This document shows positions 36,180 through 44,303 of a stretch of DNA of 64,000 nt, piece by piece. Position numbers and translations under genes: made by a program. Every line of letters begins with the position of its first letter. The first letter of the stretch is position 1. Source of the stretch: Burkholderiaceae bacterium (GTDB lineage: Bacteria > Pseudomonadota > Gammaproteobacteria > Burkholderiales > Burkholderiaceae); assembly GCA_023266335.1 (NCBI GenBank), contig JAHFQJ010000002.1, positions 1 to 64,000 of the forward strand, in the 5' to 3' direction. The notes under the pieces were generated by a model. The model was not told the origin of the DNA, made no database searches, and saw only the letters and a program-made list of their open reading frames with translations.

Positions 36180-36513
36180 AATCTTGATATATGTATATTT
36201 CAGTATTAACTTCATCATGTTTCAAGTTTTCAATATAAATTCACAATTTAATACTTATACAAACATTTTAAATATAAATTAATTTTAATATATAAATTAG
36301 ATTTAAAATAATTCTCTCTAGCTTTTTTTCTTTAGTTCCCATCAATTCCTACGAGCTATAAGTTATATAAAATACAAATGCAAATTGCATAAGTAAATTA
36401 GAATATATTTTATGAAACAAATTCAAAAATCCTTATAACTAATTGCCATTTTTTAGCTGTACTTGGCGTATAATTATTGCTTAGCAAGTCATGTTAGCAT
36501 AAAGGTATTATTA
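36180..36513. other. 334-bp AT-rich gap between tRNA-Asp and hsdR
   Basis: No gene is seen. No repeat of the tRNA-Asp 3' end was found that would mark an attachment site. A TATAAT at 36469-36474 could be the hsdR -10 box, with TTGCCA 20 bp upstream as a poor -35. Confidence 0.4.
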
Positions 36514-39477
36514 ATGAGAGAACAAGAAATTGAAAATCAGTTTATAGAAAAACTGATTGAACTCAAATATATTTATCGTGATGATATTACAGATATAGCT
36601 GCTTTAACCGATAATTTTAGAAATAAATTTGAGGAGTTAAACAAAGTAAAACTTGAAAATAGCGAGTTTTCTAGGCTTTTAGAAAATATAATTAGTGCTG
36701 ATGTTTTTAAATCATCAAAGATTTTACGTGAGTATAACAGTTTTGAACGTGATGATGGAACGCCTTTTGATTATAAGTTAGTTAATATTAAAGACTGGTG
36801 TAAAAATACCTTTGAAGTTATTAGGCAGCCTCGTTTTAATACTGAAAGTAGTTTCCACCGCTATGATGTAATTTTGTTAATTAATGGCATACCTATAGCA
36901 CAGGTTGAACTCAAAACTCTAGAAATTAGCCCGCGTCGTGCTATACAACAAATTATTGATTATAAAAATGATGCAGGCAATGGATACAGTAAAACACTAT
37001 TATGCTTTATTCAAATTTTCATTGTAAGCAATCAAAGTGATACTTGGTACTTTGCTAATAATAATAATCGACATTTTAGCTTTGATGCAGATGAGCGTTT
37101 TTTACCTTGTTATCAGTTTGCTGAAGAGAATAATAATAAAATTACACATTTACACAGTTTTGCTGATAAATTTTTAGCTAAATGTATTTTAGGTCAAATG
37201 ATTAGTCATTATATGGTGTTAGTAAATAGCGAACAAAAATTACTAATTATGCGGCCGTATCAAATTTATGCTGTTAAAGCCATTGTTGATTGTATTCATC
37301 AAAATTGCGGTAATGGCTATATTTGGCACACTACGGGCAGCGGTAAAACATTAACATCTTTTAAGGCTTCAACTCTGCTTAAAGATAATGAGGATATATA
37401 TAAATGCTTATTTGTAGTAGACCGTAAAGATTTGGATAGACAAACCCGTGAAGAGTTTAACCGCTTTCAAGAGGGTTGTGTTGAGGAAAATACCAATACT
37501 GAGAATTTGGTAGAACGTTTACTATCTGACAATAAAATAGATAAAGTTATTGTTACCACTATACAAAAGCTCGGGCTTGCATTAGACGGTAATAATAAAC
37601 ATAAATATAAGCAAAGGCTGGAGTTCCTTCAAGATAAGCGCATAGCTTTTATTTTTGATGAATGTCATCGCTCACAATTTGGTGAAAATCACAAAGCCAT
37701 CAAAGAATTTTTTCCTAAATCACAACTATTTGGCTTTACAGGCACACCTATCTTTGATAATAATGCCAACTATCAAAAAATAGAAGGAGAAAAAGCTTCA
37801 TATAAAACTACTGAAGATATTTTTCAGAAACAACTTCATGCCTACACCATTACTGAGGCTATTGATGATAGAAATGTATTAAAATTTCATGTGTATTATT
37901 ATGAAGGTACAGGAGCAGATAAAAAAATAGCCCAGCAAACAATCGCTGAAAAACAAGCTATAATTGAAACTATATTTGAAAAGCATGATATATCTACTAA
38001 TTTACGTAAATTTAATGCCATATTAGCCACTGCTTCAATTAATGATGCGATTCAATATTATAATTTATTTGAAAGTATGCAGGCTGAAAAGAAAAAAGAT
38101 ATTAACTTCAAACCCTTAAATATAGTTTGTATATTTTCTCCGCCAGCTGAAGGTAATCCGGAAGCAAAGCAATTACAAGAAGATTTACTACAAGAAAGAG
38201 AAGATAATAAACAAAATCCTCAAGAGAAAAAACAAGCTTTAAAAAAGATAGTAACAGCTTATAACACAATGTATAAAACTAATCATACTATCAATGAGTT
38301 TGATTTATACTATCAAGATGTACAAAAACGTATTAAAGACCAGCAATATTCTAATCAAGATTTACCTCATCATGAAAAAATTGATATAACTATTGTTGTA
38401 GATATGCTCCTTACAGGCTTTGATTCTAAATTTTTAAATACGTTATATGTAGATAAAAATCTAAAATACCATGGACTAATTCAAGCATTTTCACGTACTA
38501 ACCGTATTTTAAATGATACTAAACCTTATGGAAATATTATAGATTTTAGAGGACAAAAAGCAGAAGTAGACCAAGCTATTGAATTGTTTTCCGGACAAGA
38601 ACAAGATGAAAAAGCTAAAGAAATTTGGCTAGTAGATGAAGCTCCTAAAGTTATTAATGAACTAGAACAAGCGTTTAAAGAACTTGAAAAATTTATGCAA
38701 GTGCAAGGGCTGGAAAATAAACCTGAGCAAGTAGCTAATTTAAAAGGCGATATAGCCCGCAGCCAATTTATCAATTTATTTAAAAAAGTACAAAGACTCA
38801 AAACACAGCTTGACCAATATACTAATTTAACTGATGTTAATAAAAAAGACATTGAACAAATTCTACCTAAAGATGAATTTAGAGGCTTTAAAGGCGTGTA
38901 TTTAGAAACAGCTTACCGCTTGAAGGAAAAGCAGGATAAAAATAAAGATTTAGCCCAAGAAGTACAACAGTTAGATTTTGAATTTGTTTTATTTGCCTCA
39001 AATGTAATTGATTATGATTATATTATGCGTTTGCTTGCAAAATGCTCAAATGAAACTCCAGAACAGCAAAAAATTACTAAACTATTTTTAATAGACACAA
39101 TTCGTGCAGATGCTAAATTTGTTGATGATTATGAAGATATAAAGGAATATATAGAAACTTTAAATTTTAAAACTGGCTTAGCCATGGAACAAATCAAACA
39201 AGGATATATAGAATTTAAACAGCAAAAAAATGCTGCTGAAATTTCTGCTATTGCTTTAAAACATAATTTAGATTCAGCTAGTTTACAAAATTTTATTGAT
39301 AGTATAATCAAACGTATGATTTTTGATAGTGAACAATTAAGGGATTTACTCGAACCGCTAGAGCTAGGCTGGAAAGCTCGAGGGCAAAAAGAATTAGAAA
39401 TAGTGAAAGATTTACTGCCATTATTAAATAAATTAGCAGGTGAAAGGGAAATATCAGGGCTAAAAGCTTATGAATAA
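36514..39477 (+). CDS. hsdR: Type I restriction enzyme, R subunit
   Basis: The ATG at 36514 has AAAGG 8 bp upstream; the open frame extends further without a site. The 987-aa protein has an N-terminal PD-(D/E)XK nuclease (Asp118 in HRYDVILL, Glu132-Leu-Lys134 in AQVELK). SF2 translocase motifs follow: Walker A TTGSGKT, DECHRSQFG (DEAD-type box), FGFTGTPIF and VVDMLLTGFDSK with QAFSRTNR. A helical C-terminal region binds the methylase core. It translocates and cuts unmethylated DNA when assembled with HsdM and HsdS. hsdM lies 4.8 kb away, with hsdS and other accessory genes between. Confidence 0.94.
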   Translation: MREQEIENQFIEKLIELKYIYRDDITDIAALTDNFRNKFEELNKVKLENSEFSRLLENIISADVFKSSKILREYNSFERDDGTPFDYKLVNIKDWCKNTFEVIRQPRFNTESSFHRYDVILLINGIPIAQVELKTLEISPRRAIQQIIDYKNDAGNGYSKTLLCFIQIFIVSNQSDTWYFANNNNRHFSFDADERFLPCYQFAEENNNKITHLHSFADKFLAKCILGQMISHYMVLVNSEQKLLIMRPYQIYAVKAIVDCIHQNCGNGYIWHTTGSGKTLTSFKASTLLKDNEDIYKCLFVVDRKDLDRQTREEFNRFQEGCVEENTNTENLVERLLSDNKIDKVIVTTIQKLGLALDGNNKHKYKQRLEFLQDKRIAFIFDECHRSQFGENHKAIKEFFPKSQLFGFTGTPIFDNNANYQKIEGEKASYKTTEDIFQKQLHAYTITEAIDDRNVLKFHVYYYEGTGADKKIAQQTIAEKQAIIETIFEKHDISTNLRKFNAILATASINDAIQYYNLFESMQAEKKKDINFKPLNIVCIFSPPAEGNPEAKQLQEDLLQEREDNKQNPQEKKQALKKIVTAYNTMYKTNHTINEFDLYYQDVQKRIKDQQYSNQDLPHHEKIDITIVVDMLLTGFDSKFLNTLYVDKNLKYHGLIQAFSRTNRILNDTKPYGNIIDFRGQKAEVDQAIELFSGQEQDEKAKEIWLVDEAPKVINELEQAFKELEKFMQVQGLENKPEQVANLKGDIARSQFINLFKKVQRLKTQLDQYTNLTDVNKKDIEQILPKDEFRGFKGVYLETAYRLKEKQDKNKDLAQEVQQLDFEFVLFASNVIDYDYIMRLLAKCSNETPEQQKITKLFLIDTIRADAKFVDDYEDIKEYIETLNFKTGLAMEQIKQGYIEFKQQKNAAEISAIALKHNLDSASLQNFIDSIIKRMIFDSEQLRDLLEPLELGWKARGQKELEIVKDLLPLLNKLAGEREISGLKAYE

Positions 39478-39501
39478 TAAAATATTTTAAGGAATTCATT
39501 T

Positions 39502-39918
39502 ATGCAACAAGAAAATTTAAATCTAGATATATTTGAAAAAGCAGTTTACTCTCTAAAAGATGCTTTAAATGAATATGCAAAAGATAAAGAAAATGTTTAT
39601 GTACGTGATTCATGTATTAAACGTTTTGAATATTGTTATGATTTATCTACAAAAATCATCAAGCGTTTTTTAAGTATAAGCTCTGAAAATATAGATGATA
39701 TAAAAAGTATGGATTTTCAAAATATTATACGGCTTGCATATACGAAAAAAATCCTAAAAAACAGCTGGGATAAATGGTGGGCATACAGAGATAATCGCAA
39801 TAAAACATCACATGGCTATGATGAGCATAATGCAATTAACATTGTTGATGAGCTTGAATTATTTTATAGTGAAATTGTGTTTTTACTACAAGTGTTAAAG
39901 AATAAAAATGAACCATAA
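39502..39918 (+). CDS. HepT-like HEPN protein (nucleotidyltransferase substrate-binding, HI0074 family)
   Basis: A 138-aa all-helical protein. The HEPN motif R-x4-H is present as RNKTSH (Arg99, His104), and it continues HGY, giving the full R-x4-H-x-Y pattern of HepT toxins, where the Tyr (here Tyr106) is the residue AMPylated by the MntA antitoxin. The preceding KNSWDKWWAYRDNRNK matches the HI0074/NTase_sub_bind family. The mntA-like gene overlaps it by 11 bp. HepT is an RNase toxin in studied systems; activity here is inferred. GGAATTC lies upstream of the start. Confidence 0.82.
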   Translation: MQQENLNLDIFEKAVYSLKDALNEYAKDKENVYVRDSCIKRFEYCYDLSTKIIKRFLSISSENIDDIKSMDFQNIIRLAYTKKILKNSWDKWWAYRDNRNKTSHGYDEHNAINIVDELELFYSEIVFLLQVLKNKNEP

Positions 39919-40219
39919 TATTGATATATCGCCACAAGAATATGATATTGTTAAAAATATATTAAAAAAACATTTGCCAAAAGATTGTAAAGTATGGGTT
40001 TTTGGTAGTAGAGCAAAAAATAAAACTCGTTTTAATTCAGATTTGGATTTGGCAATACAATATATACAGCCATTGAGACAAAAACAAATATTTGATTTGG
40101 AGCAAGCCTTTATTGAATCTCTTTTACCTTATGAAGTAGATATTATTGATATGAACAACATTAGTGATAGCTTTAAAGAAATTGTGCAGCAGCAGGCTAT
40201 TTTATTGGATATAAAGTAA
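39908..40219 (+). CDS. MntA-like minimal nucleotidyltransferase (antitoxin)
   Basis: A 103-aa minimal nucleotidyltransferase. GSRAKNKTRFNSDLDLAI (33-50) gives the G-S-x(10)-D-x-D signature (Asp45, Asp47), and Asp78 in EVDIID is the third metal ligand. In HepT/MntA pairs it AMPylates the toxin and neutralises it. It overlaps the HEPN gene and is followed 2 bp later by hsdS, so hsdR-hepT-mntA-hsdS look like one transcript. Confidence 0.85.
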   Translation: MNHNIDISPQEYDIVKNILKKHLPKDCKVWVFGSRAKNKTRFNSDLDLAIQYIQPLRQKQIFDLEQAFIESLLPYEVDIIDMNNISDSFKEIVQQQAILLDIK

Positions 40220-40221
40220 AT

Positions 40222-41528
40222 ATGAAAAAAGAATTAGTGCCAAAATTGAGGTTTACAGAGTTTAAGGATAGTGGGGAATGGGAGGATATAAAGTTAGAGA
40301 AATTATGTGAAAAAATTACTCAAGGCGGAACACCAGATACTACAAAAATAAATTATTGGAACGGTAATATTCAATGGCTAACTCCAGCAGAAATGGGAAA
40401 AACAGAAAATTATTTTATATATTCTACTAATAGAACGATAACTGAATTAGGATTAAAAAATTGTTCATCAATTTTATTACCTATTAATAGCATAATAATA
40501 TCTACAAGAGCTCCTATTGGTCATTTAGCTATAAATAAATCTAATATGGCAATTAATCAAGGGTGTAAAGGATTAATAATAAATAAAGAAAATCATTATA
40601 TTTTTTTATACTATATACTTTTTAAAAATAAGAATGAGCTAAATGATTTAGGTGCTGGAAATACTTTTAAAGAATTAAGTTCTAGCATTCTTAAAAATTT
40701 TAAAATAATTATTCCCTTACTACAAGAACAAAAAAAAATCGCCGATTGCCTTTCATCAATTGATGAATTAATTGACTTACAAACTCAAAAAGTTGAAAGT
40801 TTAAAACAACATAAAAGAAGCTTAATGCAAAAACTTTTTCCTAAAGAAGGTAAAATTTTGCCGGAATGGCGGTTTCCAGAGTTTAGAGATAGCGGGGAGT
40901 GGGAGGAGGTAAAAATAAGAGAAGTTTTAGAGTATGAGAGACCAGAAAAACATATAGTTAAAAATACAGAATATAAAAAATATGGAATTCCAGTTTTAAC
41001 AGCTAATAAAAGTTTTATTCTTGGTTATACTGATGAATTAGCTAATATATATGAAAAAATACCTGTAATAATTTTTGATGATTTTACAACAGATAAAAAA
41101 TATGTAAATTTTCCTTTCAAAATAAAATCTTCAGCTATAAAAATTTGAGAGTGTTCATTTAGATAGTTATTTTTAAGATTTTGGAAATCTAAACCTAATA
41201 AACATAAGGCTTTGAATTTTTAAATTTACAGAAAAGCTATCTATATTTAATACTCTCAAAAATTTTAAAAGTAATGGATAAAAATAATCTTAAATTAATT
41301 TTTGAGATTATGAATAAAATTAATTTTAATTTTTCAGACCATAAAAGATACTATATATCTGAATATCAAAATTTAAATATATTACTTCCAAAATATCAAG
41401 AACAACAAAAAATCGCTGATTGCCTTTCATCAATCGATGAATTAATTGAATTACAAACCAATAAAATAGAAAGCTTAAAACAACATAAAAAAGGCTTGAT
41501 GCAGGGGCTTTTTCCTAGTGAGGAATAA
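40222..41528 (+). pseudogene. hsdS: Type I restriction specificity subunit, split by a MITE-like insertion
   Basis: The first 308 codons hold target recognition domain 1 (about 20-165), a central conserved helix (EQKKIADCLSSIDELIDLQ) and most of domain 2 before a TGA at 41146-41148. The rest resumes in another frame at 41266 with the second conserved helix (EQQKIADCLSSIDELIELQ) and ends at 41528. Deleting 41147-41265 (111-bp insert plus one 8-bp duplicate) joins ATT to TTA and gives a continuous 395-codon gene, a normal HsdS length. As it stands a 308-aa truncated subunit could be made; truncated HsdS can sometimes work as dimers, so loss of function is likely but not certain. Confidence 0.9.
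41147..41257 (+). mobile_element. 111-bp MITE-like insertion in hsdS
   Basis: The ends are inverted repeats: GAGAGTGTTCATTTAGATAG on the left and CTATCTATATTTAATACTCTC on the right, matching over about 20 bp with a few mismatches. AAAAATTT flanks both sides (41139-41146 and 41258-41265) as an apparent 8-bp target duplication. It has no ORF and must have moved in trans. Ends and duplication length differ from families A-C. No parent insertion sequence is in the window. Confidence 0.87.
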
Positions 41529-41538
41529 TAATTTTAAA

Positions 41539-42534
41539 TTACTCCTTTGAATAATCTTTAATTTTTATTACTAATGCAGAATGATAATCTTCATCACTCC
41601 ACATTAAAGCATTGATTTGTAAAAATATTGGTTTTCTATCTAGTGATTTTTTTAATATGTCTTTTTGCAAATCATCAATTGAATTATCTTGAATATCTGC
41701 ATCTAATTCAAGGTTATTTTCAATATTTTGAATTCTAACTTTATATTTTGTTTGAGATGAGACATCAAGTCTCAAAATTTTATACACTCCATCTAATCTT
41801 ACTTCTGATGATGTACGTCTAGCATTCTTCGTTAATAATTCAGCTATTTCTTTTGTGATTTTAATACCTTGTATTTCTGAATTTTCCCCTGCACAAAGTG
41901 CTTTTATGATTTCTGTATGTGCATCATCTGACAATTTACGAATATTATCTATATGATGATTTTTATTAGCCAAACTAGCTATAATTTTTGCTCTTTCCGT
42001 TTCTTCTTTGCTTATAGTTTCTAAAGTTTGCAAAGTTTTTATTTGCGTTTCATCTGATATTTCTTTGTTTCTAATTTCTTTTCTGTTATCTAAATATAGT
42101 TTGTATGCAGTTTTACCAAAGTATGAAACAATAAAAAAAATACCTAAAGTTATGATCACTGTGGGAGTCATATTATCACCTATTTGCTCAATAAATTTTA
42201 CGGCTAATTCTTGAACATTAATTCCAAGATTAGAAGACCCGTCTGTTATTTTAACATTTATTTCTAAATTATTTTTTTCTTCATCATTTAAACGCTTTGA
42301 GGGAGAATTATATTTTGCAGCGGCATATGCTTGATAAATACTTTTTTGAAATTCAACTAGCCCACGCATTACTGTTGGCGTAATACTTTGATTAAATTTA
42401 CTCCCTTCAATATGAATACAAAATAAAGGGAAATTGTTAAAATTGATATCATTAAATTCAATAATTGTGCCATTATTTATATCAGACAATATTTTATAGG
42501 CATCATCTTCATTACTAATATTTATGGTATTCAT
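41539..42534 (-). CDS. Unrecognised one-TM protein in the restriction island
   Basis: A 331-aa protein I cannot place in a named family. The N-terminal ~115 residues are mixed alpha/beta (with FPLFCIHIEGSKFNQSITP and a helix ending in AYAAAKYN). A single membrane helix lies at about 124-144, then a charged helical, probably coiled-coil stretch (145-215), and a beta-rich C-terminal domain (about 225-330) with Trp-containing NALMWSDEDYHSALVIKI at its end. It is the only gene on the opposite strand inside the island and converges on hsdS. Location and architecture are compatible with a defence-related or stress effector, but that is only inference. Confidence 0.72.
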   Translation of the reverse strand: MNTINISNEDDAYKILSDINNGTIIEFNDINFNNFPLFCIHIEGSKFNQSITPTVMRGLVEFQKSIYQAYAAAKYNSPSKRLNDEEKNNLEINVKITDGSSNLGINVQELAVKFIEQIGDNMTPTVIITLGIFFIVSYFGKTAYKLYLDNRKEIRNKEISDETQIKTLQTLETISKEETERAKIIASLANKNHHIDNIRKLSDDAHTEIIKALCAGENSEIQGIKITKEIAELLTKNARRTSSEVRLDGVYKILRLDVSSQTKYKVRIQNIENNLELDADIQDNSIDDLQKDILKKSLDRKPIFLQINALMWSDEDYHSALVIKIKDYSKE

Positions 42535-42741
42535 TTTATTATATTTTTACATTTATCATATAAATTATATCATAAGCAAATCTAATTAAAACTAATTTTT
42601 ACTACAAAAATATGATATGAATTTTTAAGCAACAAATAGACTTAGAAAAACTATTATAACTTGATATAATATAAACTTAAATCAACATAACCAAACAAAA
42701 AACTAAATTAATTAGTTAGAACTATAAATAAAAATAAACTA

Positions 42742-42882
42742 ACGAAACAAACCTATATCGATCCCTTTACCGATTTTGGTTTCAAAAAGCTATTTGGCGA
42801 AGAGGAAAGCAAAGAATATTTAATCGATTTTTTAAACAGCGTATTTTCTGATTTTATCGCACATACACATATAAAAGGATAA
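42742..42882 (+). pseudogene. 5' fragment of an Rpn-type nuclease/transposase gene (duplicate)
   Basis: About 110 bp (42745-42858) is almost identical to 43470-43583 at the start of the complete gene downstream, at a constant offset of 725 bp; only one or two mismatches are seen at the left edge. The fragment encodes YIDPFTDFGFKKLFGEE and what follows through VFSDFI, then diverges and stops at 42882. No start codon is present in frame. It occupies the 350-bp gap upstream of the DUF4160 gene; the rest of that gap (42535-42741) shows nothing else. Confidence 0.85.
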
Positions 42883-42885
42883 ACA

Positions 42886-43158
42886 ATGCCAACTATCTCA
42901 ATGTTTTATGGTATTTTAATAAGAATGTTTTTTAATGATATAAAACAACATAATCTACCGCATATCCATGCCGAATACCAAGGACAAAATGCAGTTTACT
43001 CAATAATTGATGGAGATTTAATATCTGGTAATTTACCAATTAAAAAGCATAAATTAGTTGTAGCATGGATTGAGATTTATCAAGAAGATTTAATGGCTGA
43101 TTGGGAATTAGCTGTAAATGGTAAAAAACCTTTTCCAATTAAAGGACTTAATCAATGA
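42886..43158 (+). CDS. DUF4160 protein
   Basis: A 90-aa protein with the DUF4160 pattern: PTISMFYGILIRMFFNDI, then HNLPHIHAEYQG and a C-terminal WELAVNGKKPFPI. AAAGGA lies upstream of the ATG. DUF4160 genes are repeatedly found next to DUF2442 genes, as here, in an arrangement suggestive of a toxin-antitoxin-like or small accessory module; function is unknown. The stop overlaps the next start (ATGA). Confidence 0.85.
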   Translation: MPTISMFYGILIRMFFNDIKQHNLPHIHAEYQGQNAVYSIIDGDLISGNLPIKKHKLVVAWIEIYQEDLMADWELAVNGKKPFPIKGLNQ

Positions 43159-43394
43159 GAATACTTGATATTATTGTGCAATCAGATTTTATTTTAAAAA
43201 TATTTACCGAAGACGGAAAAATAGGCTTTTTTGATGTAAAGCCGTATCTACATTTTGAGGCTTTTGAACCTTTAAAAAAGTTTGAAGAATTCAAAAAAAT
43301 TTATAATGGCAAATACTATGTAGAGTGGGATTGTGGAGCAGATTTATCTGCAGATAGTGTTGAAGCAGATTTACAGTTGATAGACGATATATAA
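43155..43394 (+). CDS. DUF2442 protein
   Basis: A 79-aa protein containing the DUF2442 features: FILKIFTEDGKIGFFDVKPYLHF, then FKKIYNGKYYVEWDCGADLSADS. It is coupled to the DUF4160 gene by a 4-bp overlap. DUF2442 is sometimes described as a predicted DNA-binding or antitoxin-like partner; not demonstrated. Confidence 0.85.
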   Translation: MRILDIIVQSDFILKIFTEDGKIGFFDVKPYLHFEAFEPLKKFEEFKKIYNGKYYVEWDCGADLSADSVEADLQLIDDI

Positions 43395-43427
43395 AATACT
43401 TTAAAAATTACTTAGTAAAAAAACACC

Positions 43428-44300
43428 ATGACCAAAACAACTAAAAAACCTAAAACATTAGAACCCGTAAAACAAGCCTATATCGATCCCTTTACCGATT
43501 TTGGTTTCAAAAAGCTATTTGGCGAAGAGGAAAGCAAAGAATATTTAATCGATTTTTTAAACAGCGTATTTTCTGATTTTATCCCTCATATCCAAGAGCT
43601 GAATTACCATAAAAATGAGCATTTAGGCAACAAAAAATTAGACAGAAATGTAATATTTGATTTGTACTGCAAAGACCCGCAGGGAAATAGATTTATAATA
43701 GAACTGCAAAAAGCCAAACAGGATTATTTTAGGCAAAGAACATTGTATTACAGCACTTTTGCGATTACAGAACAGGCTAAAAAAGGCAAAGAATGGGATT
43801 TTAATCTAAATCCAGTTTATTGTATAAGTATATTAAACTTTGTTTTAGATGATGGCAAAAGCGATAAATACATCACTAAAGCCAAAATATTAGATATAGA
43901 AACGCATAAAACTGTAATAAACGAGCTGAATTTTGCCTTTATAGAATGCCCAAAATTTAATAAAGATATAAGCAAAAATAGCTCTATGCAAGACAAATGG
44001 CTGTATGTACTAACACATTTAACCCAATTAGATACGAGACCCAAAGAACTGCAGGAAAGGCTGTTTGAGGAATTTTTTCAAAGAGCTAATGTTTTAAAAT
44101 TAAATGCAAAAGAACTAAGCGACTATAATACTAGCCTTTCTTATTACCGTGATGTGCATAATATAGAACATCAAAATGTTGCCAAAGGTAAAATAGAAAA
44201 ACAAGTAGAAATTGCAAAAAAAATGAAACAAAAAGGTTTTGATTTTGAATTAATAGTAGAATTAACAGGCTTAACATTACAAGAAATGCAGGATTTATAA
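43428..44300 (+). CDS. Rpn-family recombination-promoting nuclease / PD-(D/E)XK transposase-like protein
   Basis: A 290-aa protein of the PDDEXK_2/Rpn group: YIDPFTDFGFKKLFGEE at 19-35, VIFDLYCKDPQGNRFIIELQ carrying the D-(x)n-E-x-Q catalytic pattern, KAKQDYFRQRTLYYSTF, and a C-terminal helical tail (ELIVELTGLTLQEMQDL). RpnA-type proteins promote RecA-independent recombination. The duplicated 5' end (42745-42858) suggests a duplication or gene conversion event. hsdM starts 3 bp after its stop. Confidence 0.88.
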   Translation: MTKTTKKPKTLEPVKQAYIDPFTDFGFKKLFGEEESKEYLIDFLNSVFSDFIPHIQELNYHKNEHLGNKKLDRNVIFDLYCKDPQGNRFIIELQKAKQDYFRQRTLYYSTFAITEQAKKGKEWDFNLNPVYCISILNFVLDDGKSDKYITKAKILDIETHKTVINELNFAFIECPKFNKDISKNSSMQDKWLYVLTHLTQLDTRPKELQERLFEEFFQRANVLKLNAKELSDYNTSLSYYRDVHNIEHQNVAKGKIEKQVEIAKKMKQKGFDFELIVELTGLTLQEMQDL

Positions 44301-44303
44301 ACC

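Noticed and set aside
35947-36225. 92-aa minus-strand open frame across the tRNA genes
   Set aside because: It is the antisense of tRNA-Glu and tRNA-Asp; RTGLEPATPG-type peptides are a known artefact of tRNA antisense frames.
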